Notes under the pieces: generated by a model
Told to the model about the DNA's origin: nothing
The model's database searches: none
The model's input: only the letters and a program-made list of their open reading frames with translations
Made by a program: the position numbers and the translations under genes
Shown: in pieces, positions 1-9,753 of the stretch
Position numbering within the stretch: position 1 is the stretch's first letter
How the letters are laid out: each line of letters opens with the position of its first letter
NCBI GenBank assembly: GCA_036898135.1
Contig: CM072514.1
Coordinates: forward strand, 81,253,541 to 81,317,540
Reading direction: 5' to 3'
DNA length: 64,000 nt
Source: Oncomelania hupensis
Taxonomy: Eukaryota; Mollusca; Gastropoda; Littorinimorpha; Pomatiopsidae

Positions 1-109
1 ATACTCACATTCTAAAAATAGACATATTCATTAAAACCCGGAAAATTCCCGTTCTCTACTCTATTTGCTTAATAATGTTGGAAAACCTCATTACGGAGTA
101 TAGACCTGC

Positions 110-415
110 ATTGTTTCAAGCCTTTGACCTTCTTTAGATCGCCGACACTGTGCAGGGAAATATCGTTTTGAAGGACAGCTCGCCGTTCAAGGTGGCCAAC
201 ATGTTCTGCCTCTGCAATATGCTTGAAATGTCACTCTCTGTTGAACATGGCTTAGAATTTTGAAACTGTATCTTGCATTCAACTGTTGTATAGAATACTG
301 CACTGGCAGGAAACAAAACGTATCGCGGTCCTTGTAGATGTAGAATTTCATTGCTGATCTTTGATTTCATCTCGCAGTAACACTTAAGAGCAACTCATAT
401 CATAATGACCCGTCG
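110..415 (+). repeat. dispersed repeat family R2, copy 1
   Basis: This stretch resembles 53880-54175 on the same strand and, inverted, 830-1010. Shared landmarks are a CGCTGACACT-like block, a GACAGTGG or equivalent segment, TGATTTCAYCTCRCAGT and the closing CGTCTGAGAC-like motif. There is no credible coding frame. The class is unknown; edges are approximate because the copies are diverged. Confidence 0.5.
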
Positions 416-479
416 TCTGAGACGTGTGTGTGTGTGCGTGTAGGGGTACTTACAAAAGCACACAAATGGGTAGCAGACC

Positions 480-790
480 TTGTCTTTGTTAGTAACAAAT
501 GGGTTCATTTGCTTGGAACCCACTTTTTTCCAGGACCCCACTTTTTTCTAAGTGCGCGGGAGTGCTCTTTTAGTGCATGGGAGTGCAGTTGTAGTGCATG
601 AGAGTGTTTTAAGTACACAGGAGTGCTCTATCCGGGACAGAGAAAATATAGTCCATTTTCGGAGAAATTTTGAAGAAAATTCGACCTATTTTGTTGCCCA
701 TTTTTAGAAGAAGTTTGCGTTCTTTCCGTCAAAAAATCACTTTCCGATTCCTACATTCTTAAATAAACCCAGTTGTGATGTATTGCAAGT
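480..790 (+). repeat. dispersed repeat family R1, copy 1 (20-bp internal repeats)
   Basis: This is the inverted counterpart of 36805-37170. It starts with AAATGGGTT/AACCCAC motifs, then four degenerate units of about 20 bp built on AGTGCATGGGAGTGC (about 550-630). A TCCGGGACAG block, a TTCGACCTATTTTG block and a GGAAAGTGATTTTTTGACGG counterpart follow. No transposase frame is visible. It is probably a non-autonomous mobile element of unknown class. Confidence 0.6.
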
Positions 791-829
791 ATGTGTGTGT
801 GTGTCTGTGTCTGTCTAACGCAGTGCCGA

Positions 830-1010
830 GCGATGGGCCATTAGAGGTCGCCACTGCGAGATGAAACCAGAGAGTTGCAGTTAAGCTTTACCACTGTCAT
901 GATCACAAGACCTTTTCGTTTCATGCCATTGCGGATTATTTACAAAGGGTGTTCGCCATTTTAATAGGGAGTTACTTTTCAACCAGGCTGCAGAGAGACG
1001 AGTCAGCTGC
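830..1010 (-). repeat. dispersed repeat family R2, copy 2 (inverted)
   Basis: Read on the minus strand this carries GAAAAGTAACT, CATGACAGTGGTA, TTTCATCTCGCAGT and a closing CACTGCG motif in the same order as 53995-54175. It is a partial, diverged copy. Confidence 0.5.
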
Positions 1011-1058
1011 GGTCACACAGACAGATAAGGTTTGCGAATGATGATAAGAAAAAAGTTT

Positions 1059-1240
1059 GGAAAGGCAGTTTGTGGGAGATGACGGCGGTGAAGGAATGGG
1101 AGAGAAAGGGGGAGAAAGGCAGTTTGTGGGAGATGACGGGGGTGAAGGAATGGGAGAGAAAGGGGGAGAAAGGCAGGTGGAGGGGAGGTGAAGGGAGATG
1201 ACGGCGTGAGGAGTGGAGGGTTGAGGGAAGGGGAGGGGGG
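1059..1240. repeat. 54-bp purine-rich tandem duplication
   Basis: A unit of about 54 bp beginning AAAGGCAGTTTGTGGGAGAT occurs at about 1059 and again at about 1113 nearly unchanged. A third partial unit then decays into G/A-rich sequence up to about 1240. The long open frame on the opposite strand here comes only from this purine/pyrimidine bias. Confidence 0.7.
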
Positions 1241-1377
1241 AGGAGTATCCGAAATCCCTGCTAAGCCAGAATAGCTAAGATCAAGAAGCAAAGCAGAGCC
1301 AAGCCATACAAGTTTGATGAGTCTGGTGCTGTTGGCTTCTGTGTACCCAGCACACCCACCAGGACAATAAGCTATCA

Positions 1378-1450
<73 letters not shown>

Positions 1451-1470
1451 ACATCATCATCATCATCATG
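1378..1470. repeat. (ATC)n microsatellite
   Basis: About 30 nearly uninterrupted ATC units with one AAC interruption. Methionine-run reading frames over it are artefacts. Confidence 0.95.
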
Positions 1471-1496
1471 TCATGTCATTCGGTCCGAACAAATAT

Positions 1497-1885
1497 AAGC
1501 TCTATCCTATCTCTTTACTCGAAAGTCGTTGGGGCACCACAGATGATCGTTTAACCAGCGTACTCCATCTTTCTCTGTCCTCAGCAACACTCATGGCTTC
1601 GCTCAGTGTCAAGCCGGTCTATTCTCGAATGTTGTCCTCCCACCTCTTTTTCTGTCTACATCTTCTGCCGCCTTGCACCGTGTCTTTGCAAGGCCTGTCG
1701 TGGCCATACCATCGGAGTTTCCGTTTCTTCACCACTGTGAGCATGTCATCGTGTTGTCCAATGGCTTGAGGTGATGGTCTGTCGGTCTTCGTCGTTGGTG
1801 ATGTGCTGGGTATAAGAAATGCTCAGACGTTTTCTGTAGCACCTCATCTCCATGCTTTATATTCCCAGTTGTCCAACGAAAAACG
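1497..1885 (-). mobile_element. LINE 3'-end fragment (family L-A)
   Basis: On the minus strand this is a decayed copy of the LINE 3' end best preserved at 42280-42735. The TATCCTATC tail lies at the low-coordinate end, followed by the block GGGGCACCACAGATGATCGT and the complement of the C-terminal coding segment. Frameshifts and stops break the frame. It is truncated at its 5' end, as usual for LINE insertions. Confidence 0.7.
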
Positions 1886-2262
1886 CGGTCCTTGGTGACC
1901 CTGAGGACCAATCCGGTATAAAGTGAATGGTTCTTTTCATTTTATGGGCTTGGCCAAAAAAGACCTGGCGGGGCCCAATACTCTCCAGGCTGTTGGGCAC
2001 AGCCGAAATCCACGAGTACAGTGTGGCTCGCCTTGGTCTCGAGCACGTGGTCGTTGAACCTAAAGTAAGTAACGTGAGGTTCCTCCGCCCTGGCCGGTGA
2101 CTTCTGTGTAGAAGACTTTCGCCCAGTGATGCCGTGCTGACATCACCTCTGTTAGTCGCCTCTTACGACACCCCGGGAAACATTGGGTCTATTCTATTTA
2201 ATGCCCGAAGCCACAGAGCTTACAACCTCAGTAGCAGTGATTCAAGAAACCGATTTTATTGT
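1886..2262. other. unassigned sequence, probably decayed repeat
   Basis: No gene is seen. It contains GTCGCCTCTTACGACA followed by a pyrimidine-rich segment, a phrase that looks repeat-derived, but no second copy lies in this window and no terminal repeats were found. Confidence 0.3.
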
Positions 2263-2379
2263 AGGTGTCGTCGTCGCCGTCGTATTTGTCATCAACATCA
2301 TCAGCATCATCATCAGCATCATCATTATCTTCTTCTTCTTTTTCTTCCTACTCCTCCTCGACTTCTCCTCCTCTTCCCT

Positions 2380-2450
<71 letters not shown>
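2263..2450. repeat. ATC/TCN compound microsatellite
   Basis: Imperfect TCG, ATC and TTC repeats grade into about 25 perfect ATC units that end exactly where the solo LTR begins at 2451. The tract resumes on the far side of the LTR at 3907. Confidence 0.95.
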
Positions 2451-3906
2451 TGTTCAAGCAGACCCGTTTACCCCGCGCTATTTGAGCTTTTGCTTGTTTA
2501 GCAGTAGTAAAACTTAGAAGGTTACTGTAGTCTATAGCAGACGATTAAGGTATAACTGATGTGTACACACACACTGCGAGCTGACGCGAGCCGTTTAGTG
2601 ACATCATCGCGGCATACGATGGTGTTTCGAACTTTATATCCACTTAGATTGTTTCAGCCAACGGGACACAGGTAGAGTGGTTAGGACCAGTTCTGGCTGA
2701 TTCAGTCAAAGCCAAGTATAGAGTCAGTTGTGTGGAAAGCTCTGAACAGTACACAGAATATTTGAATTCAATCAAGTAGCCATGGGCCTGACATTGTCGA
2801 ACAGGTAAATGAACATACTTCTGTTTCATCGTGATGTATTTATATTATTGTTGAAATTATGTTTGTGGAATTTGCTATGCATAGATTTGAATGGTTAGTC
2901 CGACTTTGCCTTACCACGTGGAGAAGCCGAACACGTGTCAAGCACGACCGGTTTTGACGCCATGTTGTATACCTGACGGAACCACTGTTGTTTAACCTAT
3001 ATGTATGCTTTCAGACCAGTGGCTATACCAGTGAATGTTTATAATATTATTAATTCTTTATGTGTATAGTTAGCCACGATTTATATTTATGTATGTATAG
3101 GAAATTAGAGTGGGATTCCAGTGGATCACCGACTTAGCAGAATGTTCGTCGCTTGTGTATAGAGGTGTGGAGCTATCACTGAGGGCTACTTAATTTGGCT
3201 TTCAGTGAGACGCTCTGCACAGACCTATTATTCAGGGTTGTGCAGAATTTTGTCTCTTATGTTACAGACGAGCAGGCAGGATATCGTGAGCCCAACTCAA
3301 CAGAAGAGCAGAACCTAATCTACGATTCGAGTTGGCTGCCGAGGCATCTACAGCATCGAGCGCAGATAGCCCACCCGTCGAACACAAGCAACGACAACAC
3401 AGCGTGTCGTAGAAGCTACCTCAACGCAGCGCTTCAACCACGAAACCACTGATCAGTTAAGTGCCCAGGAAACGGTGCACTAAAACTGTATCAAAAGCAC
3501 CACAGTAGTCCACTCTTCATGAACGCTAGTAGCCAGTGCCCTATGAATAAAAAATAGCTGCCTAGATTATCAGCGAGCGAACCATTCGCATTGACAATTG
3601 AACTTTTAAGTTAGATTCGTACTTCGAAGATCGTGTATAGAGTAGAAGAAATAAATGTGTGATTTTAACTGTTATCAAGTGGCTGGACTACATATGATTC
3701 ATAGCCGTGTGAAACTAGTGTGACAGTGATCTTTTACCATTTTTCTATCTATCTCTGTACCCCAGCCTTAACACAGACCGAGCTAAACAAATAAATGTAT
3801 TAAAGTAATTCACCGGGTGACTCACTAGCGGTTCCTATAGAATAATACGTGAGGGTTACAGCATTCCATTGTGCAGAGCCCAGCAACACTAAAACCCCAC
3901 GTTACA
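2451..3906 (+). mobile_element. solo LTR, GMR1-like family (diverged)
   Basis: This 1456-bp block starts TGTTC and ends CCCCACGTTACA. From about 2780 it aligns throughout with the LTRs of the full elements at 14214-29008 and 45347-53479, sharing the CGTGATRTAT, AGACCAGTGGCT, AGAATGTTCGTCGCTT and AATAAATGTGTGATTTTAAC blocks. There is no internal region, so it is most simply the product of LTR-LTR recombination. It is flanked on both sides by ATCAT (2446-2450 and 3907-3911), which lies in the ATC microsatellite, so the duplication is suggestive rather than unique. The first 300 bp (U3) differ strongly from the other LTRs, so it belongs to an older subfamily. Confidence 0.85.
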
Positions 3907-4028
3907 ATCATCATCATCATCATGAACCTCTTGTTCTTGTTCGTCCTCTTCTTCATTTGTTCTCTCCCTCCCCCCACCCCCCTCCCCCCCCCTTCCCCCC
4001 TCCCCCCTCCCCCCTCCCCCCATAGTCT

Positions 4029-4092
<64 letters not shown>

Positions 4093-4110
4093 CTTTGCTT
4101 GCCTGTATGC
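3907..4110. repeat. ATC, poly-C, (CT)n and (TTTC)n simple repeats
   Basis: Short ATC remainder, then a C-rich tract, about 22 CT units, and TTTC units ending near 4096. Confidence 0.9.
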
Positions 4111-4891
4111 TAGCTGGAACTTGTAAAATCCTTGTCTGCAAGTTTTTGTTTTTTTTTAAATCACCCTTCTGCACTAATAGGTTTATAATAAATTGAATCT
4201 ATTCACTGTCAAGACTGGGCTTGTTGCTTTCACCGCATCTTGGCCTCTGACTAATGAAGCGAGTTTTCAAAACTGCCAGTCCTGCTGCGGGCCAGAAGTG
4301 ACGAAATGTAGGGCGTATGTCAAGGAGTACGCTCCCTTTGAACCCAATGGAATGCTGCAATTTATGAAAAATTAAGTTCCTGTCGTGTGTTTGCCAGCTT
4401 CTGCCTCTCGTTGACTCTGTCTGTCTCTGTCTCTGTCTGTCTCTCCCTCTCTCTCTCTCCCCTCCTCCTCCTTGCCCTCCCTCTTCCCTTTCTCTACCCC
4501 TCCCTACCCCCTCTTCAGTGCAGGAGTGCGATAGACTGGGTGTGAGAGGTGTTTGAATGTAGGTTACTATTGAAAGTAGGTTGGCCGCAGAACTTATTTC
4601 TTTTATAAGCTCTGTCATGAAGTGCCACTAGCATAATGCTAATTCACAGCTTCAAAACCCCTTTAGCATTATTTGTATTAAATATGGATTATATTGCGAC
4701 ACGTTTCAGATGTTCTTTTTTTTAAAAAAAAAGTTCTTATTCAGAGCTTTTCCAGCTTAAGGGGCTGCTCAAGGTACTATACAGGATCATACTCAAGCCG
4801 CCAGAGGTGTAGATTTGAGTGTGCCGCTGACTTAACTAACTCGTTGGCTGGCAGTATTAGAGGAATATTCAATAACATTATTTTGTAGGTC
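4111..4891. other. non-coding interval with CT-rich tract
   Basis: The main feature is a TCTG/CT-rich block at 4405-4515. At 4740-4850 there is a weak resemblance to the ACAGGATC...CTCAAGCCGCC tail of the SINE at 9358-9753. No gene is supported. The 7-bp target duplication GTAGGTC of the next element occupies 4885-4891. Confidence 0.5.
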
Positions 4892-5899
4892 CACAAGTAT
4901 ATCAACTAACAAGTTAGTATCTCCCTTCTATGTCTCTGTCGACGTGCGCGTACAACCGGTTGCTTCCCTTTACATGCTTTGCGCTCCATAGAGCGTCGAT
5001 GGCCTAAAATAATTTTTTAGTAACTTCAAAACCCAGGGGAATTATGGGTAGGGAAATCCTTTTCTGAAATGACGTCGGCAGGACTCCGAAATTGGTGCAT
5101 GGCACACGAGACACACGCAAAATGGCGTCATAAGAAGATTGGTTAGATCTGAATTCGTCTAATTTGACCTCGCATGCTGCTGGATAACAATGCAATTTGA
5201 ATTTGCTTTCAAAAATCAAAAGAGAGCGAGACCACAACAAAGTACAACGAGCCAAGGCGAGGCAAACACTCAAGGCCGACAGAACAAAAAGCACACAAAC
5301 TACAAAAGGTAAGTACCCGTGACCATACACAATAAAGTAGGCCTAACCACCATAGCAAAATAGGATTGATCATCACCATGATTGAATTTTTCCACCCCAC
5401 CTTCCAATTGGTACGGAATCGAACATATGCTCAAATCATCATATCTTTAACAGACCTTGCATGTGCATTATACAGTGTGCTTCAAGCGATAAATGAACCA
5501 TCACATCGAACGATCTGAGCAGAATGGCGAACAATCGTTCACTGAGACTCACGATCGCCTGCACTGAGCTCACATACATGTGTGCATGTTTCTATAAATC
5601 CATCGTGTTCTCCTTCGATAATTGAGTAAAGCCTTTGTTCACTATCAGAAATATGCAGTTACTCTCCCAACTTTCGTTTAATTTCAACCAGCACATCTTC
5701 GCGAGAAATGGCGACCATGACTGCAACCGTAGCTAGTTATCAGTTACTTCCCTTGAACAGATTTCCCAGAATTTTCTATTCTATTTTTAGGTTTGGGATA
5801 CCCCCGTCTCAGCTTGTGGCTAAAACCAAGGGCAACGGGACCACCGCACGTCGACTGGGGGCAATACGAGATACTAACTTGTTAGTTGATATACTTGTG
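4892..5899. mobile_element. DNA transposon with perfect 32-bp TIRs (non-autonomous)
   Basis: The ends are perfect 32-bp terminal inverted repeats: CACAAGTATATC... from 4892 and its reverse complement ending ...CTTGTG at 5899. They are flanked by a perfect 7-bp direct duplication, GTAGGTC, at 4885-4891 and 5900-5906. Each TIR contains a short near-palindrome, ACTAACAAGTTAGT. A GTCGACGTGCG motif recurs inverted a little inside both ends. The largest internal frames (about 60-110 residues) show no transposase motifs, so this 1008-bp copy cannot mobilise itself. The superfamily is not determined. Undamaged TIRs and target duplication suggest a recent insertion. Confidence 0.9.
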
Positions 5900-6640
5900 G
5901 TAGGTCCTATAGGCGCTCAAATGCCGCAAAATTCGGTACGCAAAATATCGATTTATTTACAATAGCTAGTATAGCAGGCACAGTTGTTTGTTTGCGTATC
6001 AAGGAAGAGAAGTCGAAAATTCAAAGCTCTTCGATCGATTTGAGCTACAAGGGCTCATTAGATCATTTAATGTAGCAGCTATGCAAATTCCCAGGTGAAC
6101 TCTTTGTCACGAGAAAAATGAACAAACACCCTTGAGGATCGGGCCCTGTGATGATGCCCTGGGAGAACAGACAGATTTATCCAATCCGATCTAGGCAGGG
6201 ACATTATTGTGCTTGTTTCAGGTTCTTGCGCAAACACGCCCCTTGCACGCACAGGCGGAAAGTGAAACATCCACTCTCAGAAAAACAGACATTCATGTGA
6301 GCGTGTGTTTGTGTGTGATGTGTGTGTGGTGTGTGTGTACGTACCTAACCATAACAGTGGGTTTATGCATAGGTTACACTTACGTGCAACTGGGTTTAAA
6401 AAAATACTGGGTTCCAAAATCTGAAACTCAGTTTTTTTAAAACCGGCTTTGCAATAGGAATAACAAAAAAAGTGTATACGCAAAGTCTGAGCGGTGAAAC
6501 CCACAATTGCGGTTGAGTCAACTTTGAGTTTGAGCCAGTTAACATGCCGCGATGTGTGTTCCCGCTGGTCAACCAGTCGAATACACGCACTGTCAGGGGA
6601 AGTAACTCGGAACGCCACACGCTACGAGCCGGCTGGCAAG
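5900..6640. other. non-coding interval upstream of the candidate gene
   Basis: It holds a GT microsatellite (about 6298-6345) and a near-palindrome at about 6390-6450, with CTGGGTTTAAAAAAA opposed to TTTTTTTAAAACCGG. No exon is recognised before 6641. If the downstream gene model is right, its promoter should lie at 6500-6640. Confidence 0.4.
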
Positions 6641-9258
6641 ATGGAGGTACGTGTTTTTTCGTTTTATTCAGTTGTGTTTTGTCCTTCTGTCTCTGTAAAT
6701 TGTTCTTTAATCTATATTTTGTGCTTCTAGGATGTGGCTTTAAAATGTTCCCTTGTTAAAATTTCAAGCTTTTTCGGTGTGCTTTTGTACTTTTAAAATC
6801 ATATCAATTTTCGTGTGGATGTTGTGGTCGATTGTCAACACAGGGTCTGCATTTTTGTTTGTTACTTTTTGAAGAACACAAAAATAAATTTGCTGCATTT
6901 TAAGCGTCCTTGTATCTGATATTAATGAAGAGTCTTGTGAAGTCTCTTGAACATTGAAACAGTTACCATGAGAAATGTATGTCTCCTTTGTTCACACTGG
7001 GGTTTTCAAAACTTGCATTTTTTCTCATTTACAAAAAAGACGGTCAGTGAAGATAGTACAAGAAGTAAATAAGGGAGGTATTGATGTGTTATTTTATTCA
7101 TATGTAGATTGATTAAATAAATGTTTAAAAATATTTTTGCAGAATAACAATTTTAGTAGGCAAAATGCAATGTTATCAGAATAAAAAACAATAAGCTTTT
7201 AACGTGTACCATTTATTATACTGCAACTTTTATTTTTCTGTATTTTCCTTGTGTTCTGATGTAATTTAAAAAAACCACATGTTGCAACAAACAGTAAAAT
7301 ACAAAATTCTGGCTGCCGTTACCTACATAAGTTATAGCTTTTGGTTTATGGTTCACCTGTCTGTTTTACTTGGATGAAGGGAAATAGAATATGTGAAAAC
7401 TGATTGATGCATTAAACTGCTTAACATTTGGATTTTTTGTGGAGACCAAGCGTGTTTGTCAGTATCAAATTGTTGTATCTGGCAAACTCCAACAGTCTCA
7501 GACCCCTGTCATTTGTCTCGTTGTTGCAGTGGGGTCCACATTAATAGCTAGAGCACCATTTTCAGATCTGCATCTACTCCATTTCCCAAATTGTTAGCTG
7601 TAATTCTGAGTAAGCATAATTATTTTAATAAATTCTGTTATTCCTTTTTTCCCAGAACATCCTGTTATGCCTCGAGTTTATCCGGTTGCGGAGAAGTCGC
7701 TGTAGTCCGACGACGACCCAGGAGGCGTTTGGAAGGAAGACGTCCCACTCCATCACCATCAACATCTTCATCGCCTTCATTGTACTCATCAGGTGACAGC
7801 TGGTGTGTGTCAGTACTTATTGAATTTTATAATATTGTTGTTCGCTTTGAAAAAAACACTCATTGATTGCTGTATAAAATCGGTGCCACAGCAAAGCAGT
7901 TAACAACTGGCAGCTCCACGCCTCAGATCAAACTGTGACCTGCTAACACAAGGTGTTGGTGGTATATTGTTTCTACATTGCAAAGGGGGAGGTGAGGAGA
8001 GCTTGGATGAGGGAGGAGAATAGGGGGGGGGAACATTAGTGTACATGGCAGAGCTAGACATCCTTGTTGAATAAGATCAAAGTTTTAGCTCAATTTTACA
8101 GTTGTTAATGGGGCACATGAAATGCAGATTACATTATTATAATGTACACAATTCGCTCTGGGCTTTTCAGGTTGTGTAGGTATGCTTTGGATTTTAAAAA
8201 GCAGGCATGTTGAGGAACCTTTGTACTTGTGCTTTCATGGGGTGGCCTCGTGGCGCAGTGGATAAGTCGCCGATTTCCTATGCCGAAGGTCGCGGGTTCG
8301 ATTCCCGCAAGGGGCGAACGTATGTGACTTAGGTACGAGACTATTGAGGTCACCGAGGATTTTCTCCGGGCACTCCGGTTTCCTCCATCCCTTCAATAAT
8401 GGTACAGGATGCAGTCAATATAAAAATTTCAAAAATAAAAAGTTCGATTTTCTTCCGTCTTCTAATAGCGATTTCCCTGCCTTTACACCACCTGTTTGAG
8501 TGATGTATGTGTACTTGGTGTGTGAGAGGGTAAATGAGACAGGTGAGCGTGTATGTTGGTATAGATCGCCGCGCTTTGAGCCTTGGGGAAAGGCGCGTAC
8601 ATAGCATCCTGTATTATTATTTATTATTATTTACTGAGTAGCTAGTAAGCATAAGAGTTTCTATAACTATTTTATAACTTGGTTGCTAGTAGCTAGTGTG
8701 TCGAAGTGGTTAGTGGGAAAAAATGCTGTCCCACTTCCTCCGGGCTTTTGTGCCCTTTTTTCCCCAACCTCTACCCCCTAAACTTTAAATGTGTTTTGCT
8801 TGTTTCTTTTACACTTTAAAGAGGGTGAGTAGTACATTCATGTACAAGAAAATTAAAGTCCCGAATATAATATTTCATTGATGAATCAGTAGACAGTATT
8901 GTCAGTCAATCCCTTTTTGTAGTTGAGCCAGTTCAAGCCTCTACTCTTTTCAACTTCCATTCCCTTCTCCCACCCCAGGCCCACCACCCCACCCTTTGAC
9001 CATCCTCATCCCTTGGTTTGAAAATGTTCTTATGCCGCTGAATTTGTTCTGTTGTTTAAACCCTGTGTTCTGATGCTGCTACTTGTTCGCAGGAGGGCTG
9101 AAGAGCAGCATGAGGATTCTAAAGACTCTAATTCATCGGAAGGTTCAGTCAAGAAACAAGCTAGAAAAAGGCGTCAAAGCCAGCAGACCGAAATGCATAC
9201 AACATCCCCATCAGCTTTGTTGCTGCCATCAGTGCTACCCCCGTTCTCCAGGGTGTGA
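6641..9258 (+). CDS. candidate three-exon gene, product unknown
   Basis: Model: exon 1 from ATG 6641 to 6646 (ATGGAG, context GGCAAGATGG) with donor GTACGT; exon 2 7656-7792, after acceptor TTCCTTTTTTCCCAG, with donor CAG|GTGACA; exon 3 9093-9258, after acceptor TTGTTCGCAG, ending in TGA. The coding lengths 6+137+166 give 309 nt, exactly 103 codons, and the frame stays open through both junctions. The predicted 102-residue protein has a basic N-terminal third, a short hydrophobic stretch near residues 36-48 (ITINIFIAFIVLI), then a charged Glu/Ser/Lys/Arg-rich tail. It matches no family I recognise. Other frames in exons 2 and 3 are also open, and a two-codon first exon is a weak anchor. Exon 3 could also continue through a donor near 9252. 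This is inference from splice signals only. Confidence 0.3.
6647..7655. other. AT-rich interval (intron 1 of the candidate gene)
   Basis: AT-rich, with many homopolymer A/T runs and no long open frame on either strand. It ends in a strong polypyrimidine tract and CAG acceptor at 7655. Confidence 0.4.
8239..8632 (+). mobile_element. tRNA-derived SINE, family S1 (full length)
   Basis: The head is tRNA-like, with an A-box region GTGGCGCAGTGGATAAG (about 8250-8266) and a perfect B-box GGTTCGATTCC (about 8295-8305), but the acceptor ends do not pair as in a real tRNA. A 250-bp body follows, with ACTCCGGTTTCCTCC and TGCCTTTACACCACCTG. The tail is AGATCGCCGCGCTTTGAGCC, then TATTATTATT. Other copies are at 39183-39560 and, inverted and headless, 63405-63660. 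RNA polymerase III transcription from the internal promoter is expected from the family type. Confidence 0.85.
8640..9080. other. interval without recognised features
   Basis: It includes a short C-rich segment near 8970-9000 and ordinary AT-rich sequence, and forms the 3' part of intron 2 if the gene model is right. Confidence 0.4.
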
Positions 9259-9357
9259 ACCAAGTGCCATGAATCGTTTAGATATAGAATATATATTCAA
9301 ATTTGTTTGCAAATCTATTCAAGATGAGTCCTAAATAGTAAAAAATTGCATGTTTAA

Positions 9358-9753
9358 ATAATAATAATAATGTTCGTCATTTGTAAGGCGCCTTAGCCTA
9401 AGGATCAAGGCGCTGGCCGATACAGGATCTAACTCAAACCGCCCGAGACGCCACCCGCAGCCTTTGGGCGCATGGTCTGACGCCCGGACAACTGAGCACA
9501 ATCCTGGGCAGCCAGGGATGGAGGAGAAGGACCAAGTGCATGCTGGGTGTGTTCTTGTTACCGGCACTCACCCGTCTAGGACATGAGCGTCAGGATCTTT
9601 AAAGTCCGTTATGATGGAATGCATGCGACACAGACTAGACCTCGGTGTTTATACTCTCATCCGAAGGAGAAGGAAAACAGGAGTAAAGTGTCTTTCCCAG
9701 GGACACAACACAATGGCCCGGCCAGGGCTTGAACCCGGGACCTTCAGTTAATG
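9358..9753 (-). mobile_element. tRNA-derived SINE, family S2, tail type b
   Basis: On the minus strand: a partial B-box-like head GGGTTCAAGCCCTGGCC, the central block TGGGAAAGACACTTTACTCC, CATCCGAAGGAGA (complement) and CCTAGACGGGTGAGTGCCGG. These are shared closely with the SINE at 43182-43546. After the CACCCAGCATG motif the two diverge completely. This copy continues with a tail ending GGCGCCTTACAAATGACGAA and (ATT)n. Confidence 0.8.

Noticed and set aside
2183..2485. Ile/Ser-rich frames at 2.2-2.5 kb
   Set aside because: They are microsatellite readings ending in the solo LTR.
4892..5899. assignment of the TIR element to Transib because ends start CAC
   Set aside because: The duplication is 7 bp with those ends, the rest of the TIR does not match the Transib terminal consensus known to me, and no transposase is present.
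8250..8325. possible tRNA gene
   Set aside because: A and B boxes are good, but the acceptor stem does not pair, no CCA-compatible end is seen, and the same head continues into a SINE body repeated at 39183 and 63405.
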